Made by a program: the position numbers and the translations under genes. This document shows positions 34,575-46,330 of a stretch of DNA of 64,000 nucleotides, in pieces. Each line of letters opens with the position of its first letter. Position 1 is the first letter of the stretch. Source of the stretch: Symbiodinium natans (taxonomy: Eukaryota > Sar > Dinophyceae > Suessiales > Symbiodiniaceae); contig CAJNDS010002653.1 of NCBI GenBank assembly GCA_905221605.1, positions 60,840 to 124,839 on the forward strand, in the 5' to 3' direction. The notes under the pieces are model-generated. The model did no database searches, had not been told where the DNA came from, and saw nothing but the letters and a program-made list of their open reading frames with translations.

Positions 34575-36330
34575 ATCACGCAAGGCCGGCCAGCTTTCCA
34601 CAAAAAGCGAAAGCTTTCAGAACACGAAACAAGCTAACTTGCTAGAACCAGAACGCGAAGTGGCAAAGTGTCCATCGTGAACACTCGAAGCACCTTGATC
34701 TGTGCGGTTTCTCAGTCAAGATGTAACGGTAACGTCTGACAAACAACAGGCCTGTTGCCTCTTCAAGACCTCATATCAGGCAAACAGGAGCAATAAAGGC
34801 GGCATGTCGACGGCGTCAGCAATGATCAAGAATCGTTTCAACGAAGAGTCATGCTTGAAACCAACCCGCGAGGTGGAGCTTCTTGATGTGACACATACAT
34901 AGTTCACAATGCTCGATGATACGGAAGCACATATCCAATGTACATTGAGATCAACGGATTACAAGCCAAACAACGACATTTGTTGCTGTGTTTCACTGAT
35001 GTCCGCTTGCTAAATGAACGCATTCCCTAACCGTTGGCGTGATGCCCCAGTGTGGCTTCATTCAGCGTACCGTTCATGGGCCAGCGAACTTGTGCGGCAG
35101 CGCTACCACGGCATACCATGGCATACCGCGGCATTTGCCGAGGCCAGCTGCCACGAGTGCCTCGCGCGAAAGAGCTCGTGATGTTGAACCTTCGCATACC
35201 CTCGCGGCAAGCGGACTCAGCAACCCTTGGCACCATGCACCTTAGGCTCGGTATCTGCAAGCCAACTTAGCCACTCTGGCGCGCAATCACACGCGCAACG
35301 TACGACGCAAGGCACAGCGCACTTCGCAGAAGGCCAGCGACCAAAAACCCAATTGTCGAAAACAGAAGCACATGATCGCGAAGTGGCGTTCCTGGTTTCG
35401 TCTATCGCGGCCAAACCACACTGGACGATTTGACTTTGTCGCAATGCTCATGAACAATCACAGACCCTCGTGAACGCTGAAGCTCCCTGAGGAGCTGTTG
35501 CAACAGCGGAGCGGCGGAATCGACTTGGGCTTGCGTTCCTCTCATCCGTTTTGGGATGGGCGCCTTCAAGACGTCTCTGTCTAGAAACTGAAGGCCACGT
35601 GGGCGGCTACATGATTCTACTCTCGATCATTCATGAAGATTCCCATCGGCCTTCGCGTTTCATTGTCTGAACTACGAGATCAATCAACCCAAAACGAATC
35701 ATCGTGTAAACCCGGAACATTCGCCTCGGCTTCCAGCCGAGACGCGTCCAGAACACGCAGAGCATGATCTGGTCCCCCAAACCACAATTTGTGCGCACCG
35801 CACGCCCCTTTCCACCCCCCCGCCTTGCGAAACCGGCCCAAACACCTTGCTAAAATCCGATGCCAATGGGTTCCAATCATTTCCCATCTCTCTGCTCCTC
35901 CCCCAAAGACCCTGTCCGGGACGACCCACGCTACACCCCGCGTTCGGTCAGCCTCGGCTGCCGAGGCGGCCCGCGCAAGCGTTTGCGATTCAGTCTGATG
36001 CAACGGCAACGTGTGGCCTGGAGACTTTTCAGGGAGCATGATGCAAATCTCATCCTCGTGATTGTGCGCTTCTTGTGTCGCAGCAATCTTGTCATTTCAC
36101 AGATGAGCACGGAGATGCTCATAACCAGGTCTTCCCACGTCTTGATACAAGAATGCGGAGTGCGGAAGTCTTACCCTTGTTGCATGAGTCAATGAGATGG
36201 TGGGAAGCCCTGTCTAACGCTACGTGTTCTTCAGCCTCTACACGCCTCTCTCTCCTCAGCCGGGGGTGTGAATTTGTCATGCAAACACGGTGTCGTTGGG
36301 GCCTCAGATCAGGCGCGCCATCATTTTCCA
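34575..36330. other. No confident gene
   Basis: Only short overlapping frames. Imperfect CGGCATACCATGGCATACCG repeats occur near 35108-35135. Confidence 0.45.
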
Positions 36331-36337
36331 TGTTAGG

Positions 36338-36370
36338 CGCTCAAAACCCTAAACCCTAAACCCTAAACCC
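36338..36370 (+). repeat. Short perfect CCCTAAA block
   Basis: About four CCCTAAA units, C-rich on plus. Confidence 0.9.
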
Positions 36371-36518
36371 CCATGTAAAGCCCAGAAATGTTCTCCCTAG
36401 AATGAAATCTATAGGCCCAGTAAGGGCCATATCCACTCCTGGGTGGCCCAGCTTGCCGCCTGCGAGAGCATCAGCATCGGCGTCTGCTCCTCACATTGCT
36501 CTCTCATGGGCAGAACTT

Positions 36519-36670
36519 TCAGGTGGGTTTCGGGTTTCGGGTTTGGGGGTTTCGGGGTTTCGGGTTTCGGGTTTCGGGTTTCGGGGTTTCGGGTTTCGGG
36601 TTCAGGGTTCAGGGTTCAGGGTTCAGGGTTTAGGGTTTAGGGCTTAGGGCTTAGGGTTTCGGGTTTAGGC
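36519..36670 (-). repeat. Variant telomere-type array with TTTCGGG and TTCAGGG
   Basis: Runs of TTTCGGG change into TTCAGGG and then TTTAGGG from left to right, G-rich on plus. Blocks of one variant suggest local expansion. Confidence 0.95.
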
Positions 36671-36699
36671 CGAGCGATCTGAGGCCCAGGCAACTCCCT

Positions 36700-37460
36700 G
36701 AAAATGCTCCTTCAATCCGGCAGTGATGGCTTCCAGGGCCTCGCGACAGGGACTCTTCGGTCGTCAAAGGTTCCCCGTCTGAGGGCTCTTGATCTCCCCC
36801 ACCCCACCTCTACGCCACCCCTCCACTGCCCCCTCCCCAAGCACCACCAGCTCGCTCTCTTTTCTTCTTCTGCTGGGCATGGGGGTGCCCCCCCGCGCCC
36901 GAGGCTGAGTTAGGTCCAGGTGACTCGCTCTCTCAAATTTTTCTTGCATGCCCGAGGCGGGCGCCGCGCAGCGTTGCAAAAATTAAGCGTCTAAGCAGCA
37001 GTTCCATCGGGACAGCACAGAAACCTACTAGGGACCAAGAGGACCGTGTCACGAAAGCCCAAAGTCTCTGCACTCTCGACGAAGATCGGCGAACCTTCGA
37101 TGGGCTTCCTCGATTCTCGATGGGTCGGGCCCAGGCGATCGCCGCGCAGCGTTTGGAGGTCATGAACAGCGCCCAACGACAACGACCCCTCGCCTGCTGC
37201 TGCTGGCCAACCTGGTCTTGATGTGGAGCTCAACAAAGTCTACAACAAGGCAGAATGCGCAACACTCCGCTATTCGCATGCTGGGTGCAACCTTTTGCTT
37301 CGCGGTGTGACGCGCAGAGGTAACTGTGGCTCTCTGTGCTGCGCTGCCTCTGTTCAAGCAGTGTGCTCTTCAGCAGCTTCTGCCGGGCTTCCTTTGCAGC
37401 AGCTCAGAGAGAGTATGTTGGGACCTTCATGGTGAGACCGATCATCCATCCAAAGGCGAG
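36700..37460. other. No confident gene
   Basis: Overlapping short frames on both strands with no motif. Confidence 0.4.
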
Positions 37461-37639
37461 GAAGGGCACCTAACATGTGAACACCGAAAAGCGAGGGCCC
37501 GTCATGTAACTGCGCACATCATAGTACCCACCACTACCTGCATCCCACATCGGACACCTTGCCTTCCACGAGATCCATGGAGGACTATTGCAACAAGAAG
37601 ATGGCCACCAGGATGGGCGCGAGCCTGAAGTCACGGCTC

Positions 37640-38085
37640 TCAGTCTCTCTACTTCAGCGATGGCAAGTCGGAAGACCTCTGAGTCGCCCGGATCAGCCTT
37701 AGCACCCGGCCCGGCAGCAGCTGCGTTATCCTTCGGCACACCAACCTGCATCGTGGCATCGCGCGAGAGCAACTTTGGAAGTGCAACGGGTCTCGTCCCT
37801 GGTCGCAGAGTCTGCTGGTGCCTCGCCCCCTTCTTGCCCACCTGCAACCAAACTGGAATGCTGGCACATGCTCTCAAAGCCAATGGAAGTCTCCCACGCA
37901 ATTCGCTTGAGACATGCTGCACCTGCTGGTTGGTTCTGCTGCTGCTGCCCTTGCTGCCCTTGCTGCCCTTGCTGCCCTTGCTGGCCTTGCTGCCCTTGCT
38001 GGCCTTGCTGGCCTTGCTGGCCTTGCCCTTGCTGGCCCTGCCCTTGCTGGCCCTGCTGGCCCTGCTGGCCCTGAGCAGGAGCTGA
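37640..38085 (-). CDS. Gln/Gly-rich low-complexity coding segment
   Basis: On the minus strand the 9-base repeat at 37936-38072 reads as many QGQ units (GQQGQQGQGQQGQGQQGQQG), passing in the same frame into QQQQNQPAGAACLKRIAWET and SMCQHSSLVAGGQEGGEAP. The junction with non-repetitive protein-like sequence suggests a coding exon. Alternative frames would give GPA (collagen-like) or poly-Leu/Ala products. The exon ends are not resolved. It may belong to the same gene as the Cys-rich segment just upstream. Confidence 0.4.
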
Positions 38086-38271
38086 CAGTCACGCAAGTTC
38101 AAGTACAAGCCCCCCTAACTCTTGCAACTCTTGCAACTCTTCAACGCCGTGGCACAGGTGGCACCGGTGGTGGCGGCAGCTCCTTCTGATAAACGTCTGG
38201 AGACACGCACAGTCTCGTTGCGAAGGAGAACTTGAAACCTCAAGGTGCATTGGGCAGGCCAAAAAGTGCCA

Positions 38272-38825
38272 TCAGATGATATCAGGTGTGCACACAAGTC
38301 TAATAGAGTCGAATTCCGCTATACTGCCGCGGCCTTGGTGGCAACAGCAGTGCTTCTCAGCGGACAGCGGCACTGTGCACTTCTTGGAGTGCTTGGTGCT
38401 GCAGCCGAAGACTCCGGGTGAGTCGATGGATGGCGGAATGACGTAGTCGCCTTTGGGGCCCAAACCAACTGTCGGAAATCGCTTCAAGGAGGCTCAGAAG
38501 TCTGGTTTTCTAGTTTCTTCGTTGGCTCTGTCCATTGTTTCGGGGCAGCTTTGCCAGCTGGCGCGCCTTTCTCCGAGACGTACTTGAAGATGACATCCCA
38601 CGCAACTGGCGGCTTGTTCTGCTCCTTGGCTGACGTGCGCTGACAGGGTATCGCACTGACATCGCAGCTGGAAACGGAACACCGCCTTGAAAACATATAA
38701 AACAGGTCAGGCGACGTAGCTGACGCACTCGCCACACCGATCCTTGCCGACCTCGTACTGGCATGCGCGGTGGCAGCAGTACTTCTTGGGGTGGTTGACG
38801 CACCTGGCGTGTGACTTGCAAGCCA
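38272..38825 (-). CDS. Cys-rich small protein, spliced or frameshifted
   Basis: An ATG at 38825 starts MACKSHARCVNHPKKYCCHR and ACQYEVGKDRCGEC: eight Cys in the first 35 residues, with CC and CxxC spacing like a metal-binding or disulphide-rich domain. A second frame (to 38484) reads SAKEQNKPPVAWDVIFKYVS, EKGAPAGKAAPKQWTEPTKK and a stop. A third (38487-38272) reads VGLGPKGDYVIPPSIDSPGV, FGCSTKHSKKCTVP and SAEKHCCCHQGRG, again Cys-rich. The three probably are exons of one gene. The ATG follows a region without open frame, fitting a gene start. Function unknown. Confidence 0.5.
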
Positions 38826-39173
38826 TCAGGAGGAAAAGGAGCCTTAACGGCACCCTTGTTGCATGAAAATCCCGTTAACTGACTAGAACTTGAACTCGTG
38901 AACTGACCTGCATCTTAGTGCCAACCTGAAAAAACACACCTTAAGCACCCTCCTCAAAACACAGGCCGAGCGCGCTTCGATGCCTGACCTACTGAATGCG
39001 TGAGGCCCCACTTCTCGCTCCCTGGCACGGGGTCCTCTGCAGGAGGAATTTCGGCAGAGTGGCTCAGAGGCTCAGCGTGCTAGATTTAGCAGTGCAAAAA
39101 AGGAATGAAGGCCCCCCCCTCCCCGCCTCTTGTCTGGGCCACACTCAACACGTCCAGCAACAAAGAGTACGAA

Positions 39174-39175
<2 letters not shown>

Positions 39176-39230
<55 letters not shown>

Positions 39231-39231
39231 C
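39176..39231 (+). repeat. (CA)n dinucleotide run
   Basis: About 46 bases of ACACAC followed by ATATATAT. Confidence 0.98.
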
Positions 39232-39657
39232 CACAGAGACAGAGCAGATCTCCTCTACATCCGTGGGGTCATCGGCGACTGGAACACATCCCCGCTCAGG
39301 AAAACTGTAGATGAAACCTGCAAGGATGTGTTTTTGCAAATTCCGACCCGTCTCCCCCTTGCAATCCATGTCCGCCTGCATTGCAGCAGCATACGTGCTT
39401 CTGCTCTTCGTCTTTGCATTGGATCGCGTTCTTCTCCGTGCATCCTCTTAGGCCGCCTGTATCGTCGACCCCAAAAGGGATGCGATAGCTCCCTGAGTGG
39501 CGCATGGGGCAATCACCATCAATCACCTACATTACCGCGTGCCCGGGTTCCTCCATACGGAGCCCTGACTTTTTTTAGGCTGCAAAAAAGGCACCCAAAG
39601 GCTATAAAACCATATAAAACCCTACATAAACACTATAAAGCCCGAATCTAAGACCCC

Positions 39658-39806
39658 AGATACGGGTGCCCCAGCATTTTCTTCGTGCATGTCCGGCACA
39701 AACCTACGCGCCAAGTTGCTCGTGGCGGCCTGGAAGTCCTTGATGAGCTCCGCCACGGGCTTCACGTGTACCTTGCTCAGAGTCTTTCGGGTTTTCGGGG
39801 TTGAGG
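39658..39806 (-). CDS. Candidate exon, unknown protein
   Basis: Minus frame LSKVHVKPVAELIKDFQAAT, SNLARRFVPDMHEENAGAP and VSGV. It is bounded upstream by an imperfect TTTAGGG/TTGAGGG block (39783-39870) that resembles the intron fillers seen further right. The amphipathic helix is plausible. Family unknown. Confidence 0.45.
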
Positions 39807-39994
39807 GGTTGAGGGTTGAGGGGTTGAGGGTTGAGGGTTTAGGGGATTTAGGGTTTAGGGGGGATTTAGCACACCGCAATGTGGGTTCAAAGCACTCGTC
39901 GCATCGACTCTCAAGTCATGCCGCGTTGTGGCCCTCGGATTTCTTGCATTTATCCTGTCAAGGCAAGCTTCGACTTCTGAATTTGCTCGCTTCC

Positions 39995-40582
39995 ATGCTC
40001 AGGCAACAGATACAACAGCTGTGTTGTGAGAATTAATGCAAAAGGCCTGGTCCACGTCGAAGGAGGAGCCGCGGTCACAGCACCACTCTTTGGACCCACA
40101 CTCGTGCGCGCTGTCCTTCGTGTGGAACGTGCCCCACCTGGTGAAACCCCCAAAAATCCGCAGAGCCGTGTCTGCATGTGTCTGCAAAGGGAAAGACTAG
40201 AAACTAACAAGAAAGGGGCCCTTGCCATGCCAAAAGCCGAGCCGCTTCTGTGAGCCCGGAATGGGCTCTGGATCCGCCGGAGCGGCTGCTTGGGCTGCCG
40301 GGGCGTCATGGCCGCCGTGGCCGTCCCCGCCATGCGCGTCCCCGCCATGCGCGTCCCCGCCATGCGCGTCGCCGCCATGCGCGTCACCACCATGCGGGTC
40401 GCCGCCATGCGCGTCGCCGCCATGCGCGTCGCCGCCATGCGCGTCGCCGCCATGCGCGTCGCCGCCATGCGCGTCACCGCCCGCGCCGCCTCCCGCATCT
40501 CCCGCCGTCGTCGTGGTAGCGTCTCCGCCGGCGCCGCCTCCAGCGTGCTGGGGCGTTGTCGTCGTGTCACCACCATCCGCGC
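39995..40582 (-). CDS. GGDAH-repeat protein with a Cys-rich following exon
   Basis: An exon appears to start after CAG at about 40582 and reads ANGADGGDTTTTPQHAGGGA, then about eleven pentapeptide repeats GGDAH (variants GGDPH, GGDGH), then APADPEPIPGSQKRLGFWHG and a stop at 40197. The DNA repeat is a 15-mer (ATGCGCGTCGCCGCC on plus). Downstream, 40187-39999 in another frame reads DTALRIFGGFTRWGTFHTKD, AHECGSKEWCCDRG and FDVDQAFC, likely a further exon. His/Asp-rich repeats could bind metal; that is inference. No known family. Confidence 0.5.
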
Positions 40583-40609
40583 CATTGGCCTGAGGCGCAC
40601 GCAAAAAAC

Positions 40610-41870
40610 ATCGCAGCGCAGCTATCGTAGGTCAACACACAACTGGCACTCGGTGCATTCTAGCTGCAGTCGGGTCCCTCAGCAAGGGCTGAAGGATTTC
40701 TCTGCTCTCAGGGCCTTAACAAGATGCAGATGCTGCGTCTGCTACGCGTTGTCTTTACTTTTGCAGGCGTGGGATGTTTCGTGTGGAGTCTCCTGATTCC
40801 ATGCACTGCAGATCACAAAAAACGGTGCCCTGCAAACTGGGGATGCAGCGTGCGGCGAATAGAAAGCTTGGGTTGAGAAACCATATCCTTGGATGTGATA
40901 TGCTCCCTAAGTTGTGAGGGCCGACTCAAGCCTGATGGATCTGGCAGAGTCAGTCACTCAGCATCCACAACCACGCGGGCCGGTTGCCGTAGACGGTCAC
41001 TGTGGGAAACCTCTCCATGTGCGGCCGGGTCGCAGGCATAGGTTGTGCCGACAAGGCCTCATGAAGTCCTCGGGGTATGATTACTTTCTGCGTGGACTTG
41101 CTTTCGGTGCAACAGGTGGGGCCAGAAGCAGCCACTGCAGGCAAGATGCGCACGGAACATGGAGTTGGCAGGACAACCCGGCACTGGCTGTGTAGCCAAG
41201 TGTGCTGCAGGAGGTTGCAAGAGCAAGTGACCGCACATGAGCTACTGGGTATCATGAGCTCAGATTGTCCGACCTCTCCCCATGTCTCGCGAACCTGCAA
41301 TCAGACTTGCTTTTCTCTGAGCCCTGGGCGGTGCATTGAAGCTTGCCCGCCGCTAGGGCCTCAAAAAGAACCAAAAACGTTGCAAGCAAGCGCAGAGCCC
41401 TTCGGAACTCCGGATTCCGGATCCCGTATGCGCTTGGCCTTCGCGAAGGCCCACATAAACGTACCCTGCACAGTCCTGCCATCGCGCGACTCTAACTCCG
41501 GGATCACAGCGATAACGACGCACAGCTCAAGTATCCAGCGCTTGTAAGAACTCTATGACTGCCGTTCGCAGCAGGCGTTATGACTGTGGTCGACATGTGT
41601 TCACACTTAGAGGACATTGACCCGAGCAGCATCTTCTAACACGTCGGCAGCACCCCTCCAGTGGGAGCTCAGAATCCCACTCCTGCAGCCTTGCGGTCCA
41701 CACCACACGCACATACACGCACCACACGCATCAAACAGAGCGCCACAGCCATTACATGCCATTACACAGCAACCTCACAGCACAGATCCGCCTGCAAGCG
41801 CTGAACACGTGTAAGCGGCAGGATGGGAAGGTCTGCGGGCGCCACACCTGTGGGAGCCTTAGGAAAGCGT
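40610..41870. other. No confident gene
   Basis: Short frames on both strands; none carries a motif. A CACACGCACATACACGCACC-like stretch lies at 41700-41730. Confidence 0.45.
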
Positions 41871-41880
41871 CGGACATCAC

Positions 41881-42810
41881 GTGCACAAGCGGGTGGCCGT
41901 GGCCTGTTCTTCCAAGTGTGGTCTTGGATTCAGGAAAGGCCTCGGGCACTTCGATGGGCTGTGGCTTTTAATCCAAGGAGGGCGCGCAAAATTTGCGTTT
42001 TGGAGCCCAAAGGGCCTGACCCCACCCAACAAGCTTCGAAAGTTGAATTTCCCCATTCGCGCAGAAAACAAACACCCTCTCGAGATTCTCCGAGTATTCA
42101 AAAAAAGCGCTTTGCTTCACAGCTTTTTGCTTCAGCAAACAAGATCCGAAGCCGTGTGCCACCGACCTCGTTTACCGGGTTTTCACGACACCTCCGTTTC
42201 TCCACAGAGGGGCCACGTGCCCAGGGGGAGGTGGGAGGGTCATCCGAAAACACACGTGTTTTCTCGCAGCTGTCCTCGGGGGCACGCGCAATTGGAGCAT
42301 CAATGGGGCCCGGCCGCACTTTTGGTAGCTTCTTCCGACATCGCCGACGCAGCATTCCCGCGCACTCTCTGTGCTTGGAGCCTTGTCCACTGCGCTGCCC
42401 ATGGGCGCAGCCCCGCTGACTTGGACAAACCATGGAGCCTGCAAAGCGCGGCATTTTCCATGCCTCTTCTCCAGCTCTCTCCTTTTTTTGCGACTCGGGA
42501 GGAGAGAGACTGGCTTGCGGTACAAGCGACCACACAAAGCTGGAGCATCCACGCCATGCAAAGCCCGCAAGGAACCCCAAGGACCCCTAAGCCCAAAAGA
42601 AAAGACGTCCAAGACTTGAGGGGGACAGATTGTGGGATGGTAGATGAGGATCGGTTCTTTTTGAAAGCTGGGCTCACCCGGCGTGTGCTGGACCGGCAGC
42701 GGAGGCAGCTCCAAGAACCTCCCCGGAATTCTACGGGAAGAAAACACCGGCAAGGTTCCCCTGATTTCTGTTCTCTGCTACTGCTGCTACTTACTTGGTT
42801 CTCTACTTGA
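41881..42810 (+). CDS. 309-codon open frame of unknown function
   Basis: Starts at an in-frame non-ATG codon and stops at 42810. The second half (RGTDCGMVDEDRFFLKAGLT and RRVLDRQRRQLQEPPRN) looks charged and protein-like. Long minus-strand frames overlap it throughout (42815-42098), so the coding strand is uncertain. It ends in Leu-rich sequence from a TACTGCTGCTAC run. No domain recognised. Confidence 0.25.
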   Translation: MHKRVAVACSSKCGLGFRKGLGHFDGLWLLIQGGRAKFAFWSPKGLTPPNKLRKLNFPIRAENKHPLEILRVFKKSALLHSFLLQQTRSEAVCHRPRLPGFHDTSVSPQRGHVPRGRWEGHPKTHVFSRSCPRGHAQLEHQWGPAALLVASSDIADAAFPRTLCAWSLVHCAAHGRSPADLDKPWSLQSAAFSMPLLQLSPFFATREERDWLAVQATTQSWSIHAMQSPQGTPRTPKPKRKDVQDLRGTDCGMVDEDRFFLKAGLTRRVLDRQRRQLQEPPRNSTGRKHRQGSPDFCSLLLLLLTWFST

Positions 42811-42829
42811 CGCACGGATGTGCACGGCC

Positions 42830-43980
42830 ATGCTGATGACTCTTAGGAGTCTTCGCAGCGAGGCCTGGGGCGGCTCACGAAGTCGAAGAGCTTGTCATAG
42901 TCCACACCTCACGTCGTGCGGCACATGTGTCGCGTGGCCGCGGCAGTCGTTCGGCAGTGGCTCGGCTGTGGTTCGGCTGTGGCGCAGAGGCGAATAGCCA
43001 AGCTACTGAGCTTCTGGCGACCTCGGGCGACTTTGGGGAAGGTTGGCGACATGTTGCAAGCTGGGCTCACACCTGAGATTCCAGGGACTCTTGGAGCAGA
43101 AGCTTCGGAGCAGCAGATGCACTGCGCGAAGGCCCTAAGGCTCGAGGTCCAGGCCCGGAATGACAGGGTAGGAGCAGTCCAGGATGGTCGTCAGTGCTGG
43201 CGTTCAGAATTCAGCGAAGACGCCCAAGTCAAGAAATCTACAGATGTCTCCTGATGTCTACAGCACTTCTACAACTTGCACATGTTTATTGGTGATTCAC
43301 ACTCGGAGCCACACTGGCTCCGGCAGGAATCTGGGTGATGAACCGGTTCAACCTCAGAACATGTCACTGAACAAACTTGAACGCCTCTCAAACAGCTGAA
43401 GACACTCTGACGACCAGGCAAGGACGACTGCCGCACACACATTTCAAAACGCAGTGGCAATTCCAAGGCCTATGCTCAAGCATCGAGATGAGTCGGTAGG
43501 ATGCCCCTGTCGGAGGCCGAGGAGTCTGCACAACCTGGAGCGCTTGCTTCTTGAACCGCTCATATTCACCCTCTACACAAGTTCGACCGCCGCACCAAAC
43601 AAGCAAGGAGCACCGGGTGTCCATTTGTTGGCCGCACATTCTGCCTGACTGCATGTTGCTGGGATTGGGTCCCACTCCAGAAGACTGAGGCAGTCAAGCA
43701 ACGTGGCAGTTTGTCTCTTGGCCTCAAAGGAAAAAGCAAGGCAGTTCGTGTCTTGACTGTGTATACAGTGAAAGAAGTGCTTGATTGAGGGGGCCCTGGT
43801 ACTAGCGCAACGCTCGCACAAGCAGTCGTTCACACACTCCTCCTCTCATCGTGGCAGCATTTCATGCAGCAATCCATGAAGCAATGCCTGCCTGTGACCA
43901 CCAGTCCTGCGGCAAATCTTCCGCGTAGTCCGAGGGCACCAAATAAGCCTCGTGGTCCTTTCCCTCGGCATCCTCCCAGG
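42830..43980. other. No confident gene
   Basis: Unique sequence with short frames only. Confidence 0.45.
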
Positions 43981-43992
43981 AGAGCACAAAGC

Positions 43993-44042
43993 ATTAGGGT
44001 TTAGGGTTTAGGGTTTAGGGTTTAGGGTTTAGGGTTTAGGGT
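43993..44042 (-). repeat. Perfect TTTAGGG block
   Basis: Seven perfect TTTAGGG units, G-rich on plus. Confidence 0.98.
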
Positions 44043-44526
44043 TATGTTTGCGCGCCTCGCTTCAGGTGTGAGGCTCTGAAGGTGGCTCTCGTCTCGTCTC
44101 TTGGGGACTCATACTTTTTCCCCCTCGGCGTGGCTTTCTTGAAGCCAAACTCCGCCACTTTCACCTGGCCCGGGTCTGTGGCCCGGGTCTCCTACTCTCA
44201 GAAAAGCCCGCGGAGAGGATCCCGCTGAGTATGGCTGAGTATGGAGTGGTCCGGAGAATTTGGGCCTTCCTTCCCAACCCTTCCCTCCCTTCACTCACCC
44301 GCGACACATCAATGTGAGTGGGGCTTTCCTTCGTCTGCGATGTGCACGCCACGCCCCGCACTCGGCCGGCTGCCGAGGGCGGCAATGCAACAGTTCCTGT
44401 ACAAGAGGCTGATCCTGCTGACGCAAGCAGCCATGAAACGGAAATATTACATGGGGTTATACAGTAATTGCTTTTGCCGTAGTTGCTGTTCATTGTTACA
44501 GTTGAAGTGCGCACAGTTCTCCAAAC

Positions 44527-44852
44527 AGGGTTTAGGGTTTAGGGCTTGGGGTTTAGTGTTTCGGGTTTTACCCCCACACCGCTGGATTTTTCGTGGTTGG
44601 GAATCGTTGCCTTCCTCAGGGTTGAGAGTTTGGGGTTTGGGGTTTGTTGGGTTTGTGGGTTTAGGGTTTAGGGTTTAGGGTTTAGGGTTTAGGGTTTAGG
44701 GCTTAGGGCTTAGGGTTTAGGGCTTAGGGTTTAGGGTTTAGGGTTTAGGGTTTAGGCTTTGGGCTTTAGGGTTTAGGCTTTCGGCTTTAGGCTTTAGGGT
44801 TTAGGGTTTAGGGTTTAGGGTTTAGGGTTTAGGGTTTAGGGTTTAGGGTTTC
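44527..44852 (-). repeat. TTTAGGG array with variants
   Basis: About 330 bases, mostly perfect TTTAGGG between 44657 and 44850, with GCTTAGGG and GGCTTTAGG variants in the middle and degenerate TTTGGGG at the left. Confidence 0.98.
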
Positions 44853-44944
44853 AAATCCATCTCAGTGGGTCGGTCCTTTGGATGCTGGGCACCATATCCA
44901 CAGAAAGCCAGTACCAAACCTGTCGGGAGGGTCTTTGTTTTGCT

Positions 44945-45075
44945 TTCTGCTTTAGGTCTCTGCCCCCAAAATGGGGGTACGCCCTTTTGTATATACCCCA
45001 AAACAGAAGAGAATCCCCCTTAAAGGGAACCTTGAGAAGGGTAGCCCTATTTTCGGAAACCCCCCAAATTTCCAG
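44945..45075 (+). repeat. Dispersed ~100-bp repeat, copy 1
   Basis: Contains GGGGGTACGCCCTTTTGTAT, ATACCCCAAAACAGAAGAGA and AATCCCCCTTAAAGGGAACC. Two diverged relatives lie on the opposite strand at 53.93-54.02 and 54.49-54.60 kb. Non-coding and of transposon-like size. Confidence 0.65.
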
Positions 45076-45179
45076 GACCCTTCTCTGGCTTCTTGGTGGC
45101 CGACTGTCTCCAGGCTGTGCCCCATCCATCAGCCTAAGACGGGGACTTCGACATGTGAACTCCCCCCCCCCCAGCAGCG

Positions 45180-46010
45180 TTGGGAGAGGGAAATGAGGGG
45201 GGGGGGGGGGGGGGGAACCTCTTCAGCACGACCAGCAAGAACAGACCGACGTTCCACAGGAGTCATAGAGTTCGACTCATGCAGGCAAAGGAGCCCCTTC
45301 TTTCTTGGGGGGGGGGTTGGGGGGGGGTTGGGGGGGGGTTGGGGGCCCTTTCAGGACGCTCTCCTCGTGACTTTTCAAAGCGCGGGCCAGTCTCTGCGGC
45401 AGCTCCGTCGAACGCAGGCTCAAGGAACTTTGCTGCTGTAAACGGGGCTGCCCCGCGCCCTCCTTTGAGGGCGCACCGAGCTCTGGGGACCTTTGAGGTT
45501 GAAAATGTCAGAGATCCCCCTGCTGGGAGAGAACTGGGAGATGCAAAGAGAGAAAGAGAGGTCTTCTCTCTTACAAAGCAGTTTACAACAAGTCAGGCTC
45601 TGTCAACTGTTCACGCCCGCATGAAGATCTGCGTAATCGCCGTGAGGCCTCTCGAAGGAATGTCCCCCCGCCCCCCGCTCCCCCACAAGGACAGGACATT
45701 CTCACATTGCTCGCAAGGGCGCGCCTTCACTGTACTGGGAGTGCTTCCACGTGGATGCGCACATGCCACCCATCCCAAGTCCAGGGATCTGGGTGACCAT
45801 GACATCTGCCTCACCTCACTCCAGGATCTTCCCTCTCAGATCGAGGTCTCGGACAAAAGCTCGGAGACGCTACGTCCGCCCAAACTTAGTTTTTTTGTGA
45901 GTCTTTTACATGCCATCATGTTCCAAGTGCAGAATGGGCACGTGCGCGCACTGCATCTTCTCGCTCCAATTCCTGAACTGTCTTGGCTGAGGGATGAGAT
46001 TCCCCCTTGA
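45180..46010 (+). CDS. Open frame of doubtful coding value
   Basis: 276 codons on plus. The first third is Gly-rich from a poly-G run and GGGGTTG repeats (45196-45345), which is not typical coding sequence. The rest (RARMKICVIAVRPLEGMSP, VFSLTKQFTTSQALS) has no recognised domain. It faces the minus-strand gene cluster to its right. Confidence 0.2.
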   Translation: MGEGNEGGGGGGNLFSTTSKNRPTFHRSHRVRLMQAKEPLLSWGGGWGGVGGGLGALSGRSPRDFSKRGPVSAAAPSNAGSRNFAAVNGAAPRPPLRAHRALGTFEVENVRDPPAGRELGDAKREREVFSLTKQFTTSQALSTVHARMKICVIAVRPLEGMSPRPPLPHKDRTFSHCSQGRAFTVLGVLPRGCAHATHPKSRDLGDHDICLTSLQDLPSQIEVSDKSSETLRPPKLSFFVSLLHAIMFQVQNGHVRALHLLAPIPELSWLRDEIPP

Positions 46011-46330
46011 GGTTGGGCTGGGCGGCTTGAAGTTTCAGACCCTTAACCCTACATCCTAGACCCCTAAACCCGATGAATGAACCCTAGACCCTAAACCCTA
46101 AACTTTCCTAAACCCAAAAGGGGGGTCTCCTGAATCTTTCTGGCCAGCTCCTCATCGGAGAGGCCTTCGTCCGGGCTCGGCAAGCCTCTTACTGGGGCTG
46201 AAGAGAACTGCCTTTTTAGAGGGCTCTGGGGTTTAGAGGGGGCTTATAGAGTTCACAGGGGGTTCATAGGGCTTTGTAGGGCTTACGGGGCTTATAGGGC
46301 TTGAATCATAGGGGTAAAAACAGGGGAGGC

